In this document: piece after piece, positions 56,208 to 64,000 of the stretch
How the letters are laid out: the number at the start of each line of letters is the position of its first letter
Position numbering within the stretch: position 1 is the first letter of the stretch
Assembly: GCF_003236295.1 (NCBI RefSeq)
Contig: NZ_POTW01000007.1
Span: 1-64,000, forward strand
DNA: 64,000 nt
Source: Jiangella anatolica
Lineage (GTDB): Bacteria; Actinomycetota; Actinomycetes; Jiangellales; Jiangellaceae
Direction: 5' to 3'
Translations under genes and position numbers: made by a program
The notes under the pieces: generated by a model
The model's input: only the letters and a program-made list of their open reading frames with translations
The model's database searches: none
Told to the model about the DNA's origin: nothing

Positions 56208-57425
56208 TCAGCGCAGGCTGACGGCCAAGCCGTCCCGCAGGAACGCCTCGTACTGGGCGGCGATCAGCCGCGGGTCGCCCCTCAGCAGCGGCACGGGCTC
56301 CGACGGCACGTCGCTGGGGAACACGTCGGCCAGGTCCGCGGCCTCGCGGTCGCACCCGGACAGGCGCCTGGCCAGCTGCTCCGTGGTGAGGGCGGCTCGC
56401 GGCCAGGCCGGGAGGCATGCGGGCAGCGGCGGCTGCGGCGGGTCGGTCACCGTCTCCTGCCACAACACGCCGAGGTGTGCGCAGACGAAGCGGGCCAGCA
56501 AGCGTCGCCGGCGGGCGTCCCATCCGTGCCCGCCGGGCAGCACCTCCGCTGCGAATCGGCCGGCCGCGCCCGCCCGGTCGAAGGCGGTGAAGGTCCGGCG
56601 CGCGGTCTCCCAGAACAGGTCTTCAGGGAAGAAGTGGTCGTCGCGCCCCTGGAAGAGCAGCAGGGGCGTGGGCGCGATGCTGCCGTAGAGCTGCCACATC
56701 TCGAGCTCACCGACGATGCCGGGCAGCAGCGTGCAGTGGCAGAGCTGCTTCTCCTTCCGGGCGACGAACGTGAACCTGCTCGGGAAGCCCGACGACGACA
56801 CGACCGCCAGATCGTCGCGGCACAGCGCCCCGGCCAGCAGCGACAGCAGGCCGCCGCCGGAGTTGCCGACGAGTCCGATCCGGGCCCGGTCGATCCGCGG
56901 GTCGGCCCGCAGCCACCGCAGCCATGCCATGGTCTCCATGACGATCAGCCCCTGCAACGAGAGGTCGCACGCAAAGACACCCGGGACCTCCTGGTGTCCC
57001 ATCGCCGCTCGCTCGCCCTGCCCGAGGTTGTCGCTGACCAGGACGGCGACGCCCTGCCTGGCCAGGAGCCCGGCGAGCGCGCGGTAGGCCGGGGCGCGCT
57101 TGGCGCCGTCGGCATGGCCGCAGGCCAGGATCACCGCCGGCGCCGGCCCGTTCACTTGGGGGAGGTAGAGATCAGCGGCGCACCACACGCCGGGCCAGGA
57201 CGTCGCCTGGAGGTGCTCGGTCGTCCAGGCCTCGCCGGCCGTCTCGCCGACCTGGCCCGTCCGCACCTCGAGCGACGGCACCAGCTGCGGGTCGAGGCCC
57301 AGGCAGCGCCGGGCCGCCGCGAGGATGCTCATCCGCTCGTCGTCGACCCATGGGCGCCGCTCCGGCGCCGTGTCGAGAGCTCGGCGGAAGCGCCGGTCGT
57401 AGCCGGCGAAGAGGTCGGCGGTCAC
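56208..57425 (-). CDS. Alpha/beta hydrolase, acetyl xylan esterase/cephalosporin deacetylase-like
   Basis: In this 405-residue protein, the hydrolase core carries a nucleophile elbow GLVGNSGGGLLSLL. Upstream is VILACGHADGAKRAPAYRALAGLLARQGVAVLVSDNLGQGERA, the layout of large carbohydrate-esterase-like hydrolases. Near the C-terminus are LLLFQGRDDHFFPEDLF with the acid and LPGGHGWDARRRRL with the catalytic His. No signal peptide is visible. The GTG at 57425 overlaps the stop of the upstream propeller gene as GTGA. It probably deacylates imported plant-derived oligosaccharides; exact substrate unknown. Confidence 0.82.
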   Translation of the reverse strand: MTADLFAGYDRRFRRALDTAPERRPWVDDERMSILAAARRCLGLDPQLVPSLEVRTGQVGETAGEAWTTEHLQATSWPGVWCAADLYLPQVNGPAPAVILACGHADGAKRAPAYRALAGLLARQGVAVLVSDNLGQGERAAMGHQEVPGVFACDLSLQGLIVMETMAWLRWLRADPRIDRARIGLVGNSGGGLLSLLAGALCRDDLAVVSSSGFPSRFTFVARKEKQLCHCTLLPGIVGELEMWQLYGSIAPTPLLLFQGRDDHFFPEDLFWETARRTFTAFDRAGAAGRFAAEVLPGGHGWDARRRRLLARFVCAHLGVLWQETVTDPPQPPLPACLPAWPRAALTTEQLARRLSGCDREAADLADVFPSDVPSEPVPLLRGDPRLIAAQYEAFLRDGLAVSLR

Positions 57426-58371
57426 GGCCGGCTCCCGGCGTCGGCGCGTGTGACGCTGCGGTGCTCGGCCAGGTCGGCGACGTCGATCGCGAAGACGTGG
57501 TTCGTGCGCGTGCGCGGGTCGCCGGCGGTGACGAGCAGGTGCCGGCGGCCGGGCAGCACCCGGGCGTGGTGGTGCGCCTTCTGGCCGGCGCCGTATACCG
57601 GCCAGTCGCCGGTCAGGTCCAGCCAGTCGGTGTCGGCCGGGCCGCGGTAGCGCAGCAGCGCCCGCAACCGGCGGTGCGCGCGATCGGCGCCCAGGCTCTC
57701 GTACAGCCACAGCGCGCCGGCCGGGTCGAACCCGACGTGCGTGTCGCCGTCGGCCGGCAGCGCGAACTCGACGCGGGCGCCGGTGTCCGGGTCGAGCAGA
57801 CCGCCGTGGTCGCGGCCGTCGCCGCGCACCTCGTAGGCGATGCCGGCGTCGGTCGCGCAGTAGTGACACGTCATGCCCGCATCGTCCTGGGTGCGCAGAT
57901 GGCGGTAGCCGCCGCCCCGCAGATCGGTGACGAGGATGCTGCGCTCCGTCGCCAGGCTGGAGAACACGAGGCGGCCGGCGCCGAGCGGATGGACGTGGTG
58001 GAACGGGCGCGGATGTCCACGGCGCGGGCCTGCGCCCCGTCGAAGTAGATCACCTCGCCGCGCACCGGGTCGATCGCGCTGCGGTGGTCCAGCACGCTCG
58101 GACCGGCCGGGACGCACCACGGCCGCCAGTGCGTGTCGTCGCCGGTCGCGTGGGTCAGCTGGACGGACTCGCCGGTGCCGAGGTCGAGCCGCCAGAGCTG
58201 GACCCCGGTGGCGTCGGCCCGGTGGTGGACAAGGTAGCGGTCGAAGGTCGACGGCACGAAGTAGTAGAGCGGATAGCAGAACGCGTCGCCGGTGGTGAGC
58301 TGCCAGGCGGCGCGCCCGGCGCCCGGTGCGTCGAGGCGCTCGAACGTGGGCGACAGGTCGGGGATCGGCAT
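57422..58371 (-). pseudogene. Oligogalacturonate-lyase-like beta-propeller gene with a frameshift
   Basis: The N-terminal part (58371 to about 58003) reads PLYYFVPSTFDRYLVHHRADATGVQLWRLDLGTGESVQLTHATGDDTHWR, close in layout to PL22 oligogalacturonate lyases. After AVDIRAR the frame loses similarity, and the same protein continues in the neighbouring frame from FHHVHPLGAGRLVFSS to the stop at 57422. Codon positions imply one missing base near 58000-58006 (minus-strand CGTTCC). The total length is 950 bp, one short of a multiple of three. It is either a real pseudogene, a sequencing error at a C/G-rich site, or programmed slippage; the first two are likelier. Confidence 0.75.
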
Positions 58372-58428
58372 GGCCGCCCACCGTAGGCGGGCCGCCGCGG
58401 GAGGTTCCAGAGCCCGGCCGGATGCTCA

Positions 58429-58447
58429 GCGATTCGTGCAAAAGCTC
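58429..58447. promoter_or_regulatory. Conserved 19-nt motif between divergent propeller and beta-helix genes
   Basis: On the minus strand the site reads GAGCTTTTGCACGAATCGC, 17/19 identical to 56060-56078. It lies about 104 bp upstream of the beta-helix gene at 58552 and 58 bp upstream of the divergent propeller gene. The 180-bp intergenic region also holds a GGACATGTCC palindrome at 58456-58465. Confidence 0.55.
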
Positions 58448-58551
58448 GGCAGCTTGGACATGTCCACAGCTTTGTCACCTTTGCGATACTCCCCAGACCC
58501 ATCGGCGAAATGTCTGCGTGCCGATGCCCTGCACGAAGGGGAGGACGATCG

Positions 58552-60258
58552 ATGAAGATCACCCGAGGTCTGCTGGCGGCCGCGGTTCTGGTCGCCGGCG
58601 CCGTGCTCGCCGCGCCGCCGGCCACCGCCGCCGGCACCACGTACTACGTCGACAGGACGAACCCCGCCTGCAGCGACTCCGGGCCGGGCAACGCCACGAC
58701 GCCCTGGTGCACCTTCACCCCCGTCAACAGCCACGGCGCCTTCGGCCCGGGCGACTCGATCCTGCTGGCCCGTGGCGTGATCTGGGACCAGTGGCTCGAC
58801 CTGGAGGGGTCGGGCACCGCGGCCGAGCCGATCACCCTCGGCGCCTTCGGCGCCGGCGCCAAGCCGAAGATCACCAACAACGACACCGCCAACAGCGGCT
58901 ACGGCATCCGGGTCACCGACGGGTCGCACTGGGTGATCAAGGACCTGGAGATCGACGGCGCCGGGGCGAACAAGCTCGACGCGGGCGTCCAGGTGGTGTA
59001 TCCCGCCGAGAGGCGCTTCGGCCTGACCCTGAGCAATCTGTACGTCCACCACAACCGGCTCGGCATCGCGGTCACCGGTGCGGCGTCGGCGGGGATCGAC
59101 GACGTCGTGATCACCGGCGTCGAGGGCACGCACAACGAGACGTCCATCGCACTGGGCAGCGGCACGACGCCGGCGTCATTCATCCGCGGCGCCCTGATCA
59201 GCAAGGTGAACCTGCACCACGACGACGGTGCGCCGGCGCCGGAGCGCGACTGCCGCGACTCGCTGGCGTTGCAGAGCGCGACCGACCTGATCGTCACCAA
59301 CTCGCTGATCAGCTACGCGGGCGGGTGCCACGCACCGGCGGGCACGACCGGTGTCTACGTAGGCCACGTCGCCGACTCGACACTGCTGAACAACATCATC
59401 GTCAACACCGCCCAGACGGCGTCGCCCGACCAGTCCGGCATCGTGTTCCAGGCCGGCGCGTCCAACGTCGCCGTCCGGGGGAACTACCTCGGCGGTCACC
59501 CGCGGTGGAGCGTCGAGGTGCTCAACATCCACCAGTCGCCGGCCGGCGACCACGCCGGCGTGGTGGTCGACGCGAACGCGATGGCGCTCAACGGCACCGG
59601 GGACTCGATCTACAAGTACGGCACGCTGTCGACGTCGACCGGAACCATCGACCGCAACCTGTGGCAGGGCACGAGCCTGACGCGGGCCGACGGCACGACG
59701 TTCGCCGGCTTCGTCATCGGCGGGCAGGGCGCGAACCCGGGCCCGGTCACCAGCGACCGCGTCTGGTACGCGGCCCGCGACTACACGAACGCCCAGGGCT
59801 ATCAGGGCTGGCGATACGAGTACTCGACCGATGCCAGCGTCACCTGGTCGCCGTTGACCTACATCTCGGCGGCGCAGGGGTGGCGACGTGCCGCCGACGG
59901 GCTGCCGATGATCAACCAGTGGAACCTGGCGCCCGCCGGCGGCACGTCGGCCCGGGTCGCGCGGTCCTGGACCGCCCCGGCGACCGGGACCGTCGCGATC
60001 ACCGGGCAGGTCGCCATGAGTTCGAGCGTCGGCGACGGCGTCCGGGTCCACGTGCTGAGGACGACCGGCAATGGCGCCAACACCGTGGTTCTGGGGCCCA
60101 TCACCGTCGGCGCCGGGGACCTGGCCGGGAAGCCGACGGCGGTGTCCAGCCTGCAGGTCGCCGCGGGCGACGTGATCAGGTTCGTCGTCGACTCCGGCAC
60201 CTCCGGCGCGAACGGCGGCGACACCGTCAACTGGTCCCCGGCGATCGGCTACCTGTGA
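58552..60258 (+). CDS. Secreted right-handed parallel beta-helix protein with C-terminal beta-sandwich
   Basis: This 568-residue protein has a Sec signal peptide cut after ATAA (about residue 31). The polysaccharide-lyase-like N-terminus TTYYVDRTNPACSDSGPGN leads into helix turns such as GIRVTDGSHWVIKDLEIDGAG, GVQVVYPAERRFGLTLSNLYVHHN and GVYVGHVADSTLLNNIIVNT to about residue 390. The last 150 residues are a beta-sandwich (TGTVAITGQVAMSSSVGDGVRVHVLR), probably carbohydrate-binding. ATG start with GGGGAGG. It is followed after 11 bp by the large glycosidase, so the two form a secreted pair. Confidence 0.82.
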   Translation: MKITRGLLAAAVLVAGAVLAAPPATAAGTTYYVDRTNPACSDSGPGNATTPWCTFTPVNSHGAFGPGDSILLARGVIWDQWLDLEGSGTAAEPITLGAFGAGAKPKITNNDTANSGYGIRVTDGSHWVIKDLEIDGAGANKLDAGVQVVYPAERRFGLTLSNLYVHHNRLGIAVTGAASAGIDDVVITGVEGTHNETSIALGSGTTPASFIRGALISKVNLHHDDGAPAPERDCRDSLALQSATDLIVTNSLISYAGGCHAPAGTTGVYVGHVADSTLLNNIIVNTAQTASPDQSGIVFQAGASNVAVRGNYLGGHPRWSVEVLNIHQSPAGDHAGVVVDANAMALNGTGDSIYKYGTLSTSTGTIDRNLWQGTSLTRADGTTFAGFVIGGQGANPGPVTSDRVWYAARDYTNAQGYQGWRYEYSTDASVTWSPLTYISAAQGWRRAADGLPMINQWNLAPAGGTSARVARSWTAPATGTVAITGQVAMSSSVGDGVRVHVLRTTGNGANTVVLGPITVGAGDLAGKPTAVSSLQVAAGDVIRFVVDSGTSGANGGDTVNWSPAIGYL

Positions 60259-60269
60259 GGAGAATGATC

Positions 60270-63200
60270 ATGATTCGTCGGCATCTCGCCATCGCGGTGG
60301 CGATGCTGCTCGCGCTCGTCGTCCTGCCCGGCCCCGCCACGGCCGCTGACGGCGTCGTCGCCGTCGAGGGCGAGGCCGCCGCGGCGACGACGTTCACGCC
60401 CGGTGTCACCGCCAATGCGGCGTTGAGTGGTGGGAAATCGCTCAACCTGTGGGCGGCCGTCACCACCCCGCCCACCGACCACACCGCCCGGTATGACGTC
60501 ACCGTGCCGGAGAGCGGGCTGTACCAGCTCGACGTCGCCAGCACGCCGCCTTCAGGTGTGAACTGGGCGTCCCCGTACGACGTCAAGATCAACGACGGTG
60601 CGTTCGAGCCGGCCGCCGGCGCGGTCCAGTACGGCCAGATCACGACCGAGGTGTGGCGGTTCCACGTGCGCACCGTCCACCTCGAGGCCGGCGCCAACAC
60701 GATCACGTTCCGGGTGAACCAGGCCCGGCCCAGCGGCGGCCGGTACGTCATGTACCTCGACTCGCTGGCGCTGACCCCCATCGACCTGCAGGTCGCCTCG
60801 ATCACCGCCGACCACGCCCCGCTGAACGTGTTCGAGGAGGGCGCCACGGCCGCCTTCACCGTCGCGCTCAACGCGGCCGCGCCCGAGGCGACCGAGCTGA
60901 GCTACACCGTCCAGGACTACTGGTCGGCCACCGTCGCGCAGGGCACCGTGCCGGTGCCGGCGGGCGCGGAGTCCGTGGCGTTCGACGCGGGCGTGCTGGA
61001 CATCGGCCACTACTCCGTCACCGCGCAACTGACCGGCGCCGCGCCCGTCACCACCAACGCGTCGGTCGTCCTGCCGGACGGTGAGCGCGTCAAGCCGGCC
61101 GACTCGCCGTTCGCGATGGACGTCGCCGGGGCCTGGCGCGTGCCGAAGGAGAAGTGGGGCGCCTACGCGCGCGCCCTGGACCTGTCCGGCGTCAGCTGGA
61201 TCCGCGACCGGCTCGGCTGGTTCGCCGTCAACACCGCGCCGGGCGCTTTCGACTTCACCAAGACGAACACCGACGGGTGGGTGACGGCGCTGGCCGGCAC
61301 CGACATCAAGGTGCTCGGCGACGTCAGCACGGCGCCGGAATGGACACGCCAGCCGGGCAAGCAGCTGCCGAACCAGCTCGACGCCGCGTACGAGTTCGCC
61401 AGGGTTTCCGGCGACCACTTCGAGGGCCGGATACAGGCGTGGGAGGTCCTCAACGAGGTCAACGCCGGCGGCTGGACCGCGACGACGGAGACGGCCGACC
61501 AGTACGCCGCCGTGCTCAAGGCGGCCGCGATCGGCTACCAGGACTCCGGCGCGAACCCGCTGGTGTCCGTGGCCGGGATGGCCGGGCGGCTGCCCAACCC
61601 GTGGGTCGACCTGATGCTGCGCAACGACGTGCTCGATTACGCAGACATCTACAACTACCACCTGCACCAGCTGTACGACGCGGACACGCAGCCGACGCCG
61701 TTACCCGTCGGGGTGCGGCCCTATCTCGACGTCATGGCGCCGTACGACCCGGGCGACACGGCGGGCTGGCTGACCGAGGCGGGCCTGAAGTTCCCCGGCA
61801 CCAGCGGCCGGCCGATGACGGCGGAGGAGCAGCGCGGGCTGGCCCGCTACCAGGTGGCGTGGACGGTGACGTCCATCGCGCAGGGCACCGACAAGCACTT
61901 CGTGTTCCTCGGCGCGCCCTACGACGAGGGCACCGGCCAGTGGGGCCTGTTCGAGCCCACGACGTTCACCCCGTACGCCGGCTACACAGCGGAGGCGGCC
62001 ATGACGGCGGCGCTCGGCGAGGGTCGCTATGTCGGCCGGGTGCCGGGCCTGCCGGCCGGCGTGACCGGCCACGTCTTCGGCGACGGCGCGGACTCGGTGC
62101 TGGTGCTGTGGGCGGACTCGGCCCATACGCTGACGCTCGACCTGGACCAGTCCGGCGGGAAGCTGACGAACGTCGTCGGGGAGTCCCATGCCGTCACGGC
62201 GTCGGCCGCCGGCTTCACCGTCGACGTCGGCCCGGACCCCGTCTACCTGCGGGTGACCGGCGACGTGCCCGTGGACACCAGCGAGGCGCCGGCGCCGGTG
62301 CCGGTCCCGGACGAGGTCACGTTCGGCACCGCGGACCGGGTCGTGCTGACCCAGCACTACCCGGCCGCCGTCAGCGCGAACGCCCGCGAGAACGGCTACG
62401 GGCTGCCGATCGACGCGCCGACCACCATGTCGCTGGACGTCTACAACTTCAACGACGCGGAGGTCACGGGGACGATCACAGGCACGCCGCAGGACGGCTG
62501 GGCCGTCGCCGACCCCGTCCGCACCGTCACGATCCCGGCCCAGGGCAAGGTGACGCTGCAGTTCCAGATCAGCGCCACGGCCGACGTCGTCCTGAACAAG
62601 CGATCGCCCATGACGTTCCAGGGCTCGTTCGGCGGCGAATCGACGTCACGGTCGACGACCTTGATCACCACCGACCAGGACGAGGTGACCGCCCGGCACG
62701 CGTTCACCACCGACGGGGGCGAGGCGTTGCGCCTGGCGATCCAGAACCCCACTGACGCGGACCTGCACCCGGTGCTGGTCCGCTGGACGGCCGGGCCGAA
62801 GCGCGGCGCCGTCGACCTGGAGGGGACGATCCCGGCGGGGGAGACGCGGGAGTTCGAGATCCCGCTGCGGGGTCTCGGCGCCGGCGACCACGACTACGAG
62901 CTGCGGATCCGGTACCGCGGGGGCACGGAACGCGTCCTGCACGGCCGCATCGCCGTGCTCGACCAGGCCTCCGTCACCGACTTCGCCGAGCACTCCATCA
63001 CCGTCGACGGCGTCCCCGACGACCTCACCGGCCTCCCGTCCATCGACCTCGTCGAGGACGCGCGGGTGAACGTCGGCACCTGGGAGGGCCCGGACGACCT
63101 CAGCGGCGACGTCACCATGACCTGGGACGACGAGAACCTCTATCTGTCGGCCCGGATCACCGATGACACGCACGTGCAGCCGTTCACCGGGGCGAACACC

Positions 63201-63584
63201 TGGCAGGGCGACGGCTTCCAGTTCAGCCTGGCGCCCGGCCTGCCGGGGGAGTCGGGCACCTGGGAGGAGTACGACCTTGCGCTCACCGGCACGTCGGGGC
63301 AGCTGTACCGGCGCCGCGGGACGGGCGTGCCGGTCGGCCTGGTGCCGGCGGCGCAGGTGGCGGGCCGCCGGGACGAGGCCACCCGGACGACGGTGTACGA
63401 GCTGGCGCTGCCGTGGACGGAGATCCCGACCGTGCGGCCCAGTGACGGGCTGATGAGCCTGTCACTGCTGCTCAACGAGAACGACGGCGCCGGCCGGACG
63501 GGGTACATCGAGTGGGGCAGCGGCATCGGCACCACGAAGGATCCGGCCGAGTTCAAGCCCGTGCGCCTGCTCCCGGCGTCCTGA
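60270..63584 (+). CDS. Secreted multidomain glycoside hydrolase (clan GH-A-like barrel, CBM-like modules)
   Basis: This 1104-residue protein starts at the ATG at 60270, spaced 7 bp from GAGGAG (the ATG at 60264 is too close). It has a signal peptide to about residue 26 and a CBM35/6-like module at about 30-175 (LYQLDVASTPPSGVNW, GANTITFRVNQARPSGGRYVMYLDSLAL). A beta-sandwich runs to about 270. A TIM barrel at about 275-570 has the GH-A acid/base pair N395-E396 in AWEVLNEVNAGG. Further beta domains follow, then a CBM9-like C-terminal module at about 915-1104 (VTMTWDDENLYLSARITDD, WQGDGFQFSL). The nucleophile Glu is not obvious. It should act outside on a plant or microbial polysaccharide. Confidence 0.82.
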   Translation: MIRRHLAIAVAMLLALVVLPGPATAADGVVAVEGEAAAATTFTPGVTANAALSGGKSLNLWAAVTTPPTDHTARYDVTVPESGLYQLDVASTPPSGVNWASPYDVKINDGAFEPAAGAVQYGQITTEVWRFHVRTVHLEAGANTITFRVNQARPSGGRYVMYLDSLALTPIDLQVASITADHAPLNVFEEGATAAFTVALNAAAPEATELSYTVQDYWSATVAQGTVPVPAGAESVAFDAGVLDIGHYSVTAQLTGAAPVTTNASVVLPDGERVKPADSPFAMDVAGAWRVPKEKWGAYARALDLSGVSWIRDRLGWFAVNTAPGAFDFTKTNTDGWVTALAGTDIKVLGDVSTAPEWTRQPGKQLPNQLDAAYEFARVSGDHFEGRIQAWEVLNEVNAGGWTATTETADQYAAVLKAAAIGYQDSGANPLVSVAGMAGRLPNPWVDLMLRNDVLDYADIYNYHLHQLYDADTQPTPLPVGVRPYLDVMAPYDPGDTAGWLTEAGLKFPGTSGRPMTAEEQRGLARYQVAWTVTSIAQGTDKHFVFLGAPYDEGTGQWGLFEPTTFTPYAGYTAEAAMTAALGEGRYVGRVPGLPAGVTGHVFGDGADSVLVLWADSAHTLTLDLDQSGGKLTNVVGESHAVTASAAGFTVDVGPDPVYLRVTGDVPVDTSEAPAPVPVPDEVTFGTADRVVLTQHYPAAVSANARENGYGLPIDAPTTMSLDVYNFNDAEVTGTITGTPQDGWAVADPVRTVTIPAQGKVTLQFQISATADVVLNKRSPMTFQGSFGGESTSRSTTLITTDQDEVTARHAFTTDGGEALRLAIQNPTDADLHPVLVRWTAGPKRGAVDLEGTIPAGETREFEIPLRGLGAGDHDYELRIRYRGGTERVLHGRIAVLDQASVTDFAEHSITVDGVPDDLTGLPSIDLVEDARVNVGTWEGPDDLSGDVTMTWDDENLYLSARITDDTHVQPFTGANTWQGDGFQFSLAPGLPGESGTWEEYDLALTGTSGQLYRRRGTGVPVGLVPAAQVAGRRDEATRTTVYELALPWTEIPTVRPSDGLMSLSLLLNENDGAGRTGYIEWGSGIGTTKDPAEFKPVRLLPAS

Positions 63585-63609
63585 CCGGGGGTTGGCCGAC
63601 CTCGCCGTT

Positions 63610-63663
63610 GATCATGGAGAAGTCGGGCATCTCGAGGCTGGGAAGCCCGACTTCTCCATGATC
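63610..63663. repeat. Perfect 19-bp inverted repeat (hairpin), possible terminator or interspersed repeat
   Basis: GATCATGGAGAAGTCGGGC at 63610-63628 pairs with its exact complement at 63645-63663 around a 16-nt loop. It sits between the end of the glycosidase gene and the convergent partial gene, so it could stop transcription from both sides. No T-tract follows. The length and perfection also fit a REP-like dispersed element. Confidence 0.6.
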
Positions 63664-63667
63664 GACT

Positions 63668-64000
63668 TCATGGCAGACGAAGGTCCGCCGCCGCGGGCTC
63701 CACGCGGGCGAACAGCGCGTCGACCGGCGCCTCGGCGAGGGCGAGGAAGCGCAGCAGGGGCTCGTTCGCGTCGGCCCACGCGTCGTCGTCGAGGCGGGCG
63801 AGCAGGCCGTCGGAGCCGCCGATGATCGGGATGTACATGCGGTACACGGCGATGATCCCGCCGTCCTCGCCCCACGAGAACGTGCTGTCCACGGCCTGCT
63901 CGAAGAACTCGCCGGCGCCGCCCTGCCAGGTGGCCGCGATGGCCAGCACCTCGTCGCGGACGAGCGGCCAGTCCTGCGCGATCGCGGCGGCCGCCGAGTC
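63668..64000 (-). CDS. Conserved hypothetical protein, C-terminal part (start beyond window)
   Basis: An open minus-strand frame runs from the window edge to a stop at 63668 (111 residues). It reads ...WPLVRDEVLAIAATWQGG, EFFEQAVDSTFSWGEDGGIIAVYRMYIPIIGGSDGLLARLDDD and ends with ALFARVEPAAADLRLP. It looks like a compact helical soluble protein, and I do not recognise the family. Codon pattern (GC-rich third positions) supports coding. A GTG at 63949 is internal to the frame and probably not the true start. Confidence 0.55.
   Translation of the reverse strand, partial: DSAAAAIAQDWPLVRDEVLAIAATWQGGAGEFFEQAVDSTFSWGEDGGIIAVYRMYIPIIGGSDGLLARLDDDAWADANEPLLRFLALAEAPVDALFARVEPAAADLRLP

Noticed and set aside
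58416-58467. Further SorC-like sites at 58416, 58436 and 58456 with 20-bp spacing
   Set aside because: Spacing is 20, not 19, and two copies match poorly. Only the 19-nt motif shared with 56060 is convincing there.
58326-63584. A 1752-codon open frame suggesting a giant fusion of the two secreted proteins
   Set aside because: Codons before 60264 are out of frame with the clear beta-helix protein at 58552-60258. The glycosidase has its own ribosome site and signal peptide.
1-64000. tRNA, rRNA, CRISPR arrays, riboswitches and phage genes
   Set aside because: No cloverleaf, repeat-spacer pattern, known leader fold or phage structural gene was recognised by eye; short or divergent examples could be missed.

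Overview
The window is very GC-rich DNA with actinobacterial gene style: GTG and TTG starts, ATGA/GTGA stop-start overlaps, Tat signals, lipoproteins, an ECF sigma factor with a TPR tail, and many glycan-degrading genes. A free-living saprophytic actinomycete (Jiangella-like is only a guess) fits. I see no rRNA, tRNA, CRISPR or phage genes, and no gene-free stretch longer than about 260 bp.

Layout. 1-3.2 kb: an IS1182-type transposase runs off the left edge and lies against an N-terminally truncated epoxide hydrolase that is coupled to an ECF42-type sigma factor. 3.2-4.8 kb: a DoxX protein, a relic of GTP cyclohydrolase I and a divergent ArsR/SufR-like regulator around a perfect inverted repeat. 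4.8-14.8 kb: two divergent, tightly overlapping operons. One encodes a two-component system, a membrane protein and an epimerase. The other encodes a DUF2064 transferase, a membrane-anchored molybdopterin oxidoreductase, a small membrane protein, a methyltransferase, a GT2 transferase, MTA phosphorylase, a TlpA-like lipoprotein and a CcdA-like protein. This looks like one pathway of unknown product. 14.8-20.3 kb: a formylglycine sulfatase, a YciI protein, a SnoaL/TetR pair with a perfect 12-bp operator repeat, a DUF4287/DUF5655 protein and an AraC regulator.

20.3-41.8 kb is a sugar-catabolic regulon. It holds a DHA2 exporter-type transporter, a D-lyxose isomerase, a six-gene operon (PfkB kinase, unusual class II aldolase, E1-alpha, E1-beta and E2 of a 2-oxoacid dehydrogenase, aldolase/dehydrogenase fusion), two divergent GH2 beta-mannosidase-like enzymes, a SorC/DeoR regulator, and an Opp-type ABC transporter with its binding protein behind a DUF4185 beta-propeller gene. 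Every promoter region here carries a tandem pair of a CA..TG palindrome whose two copies sit exactly 19 bp apart. I infer that the SorC protein controls the whole block.

42.4-56 kb is one ten-gene minus-strand operon: RraA-like protein, SDR, GH105, dipeptide-type ABC transporter (binding protein, two permeases, double ATPase), secreted beta-helix protein, TolB-like propeller and hexapeptide acyltransferase. It looks built for unsaturated uronic-acid oligosaccharides. 56.2-63.6 kb adds an esterase-like hydrolase, a frameshifted oligogalacturonate-lyase-like propeller, a secreted beta-helix protein and a 1104-residue multidomain glycosidase. A 19-nt motif (17/19 identical) lies about 105 bp upstream of both the 56-kb and the 58.5-kb operons, which suggests a second shared regulon. 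The window ends with a 19-bp perfect hairpin and a partial gene of unknown function.
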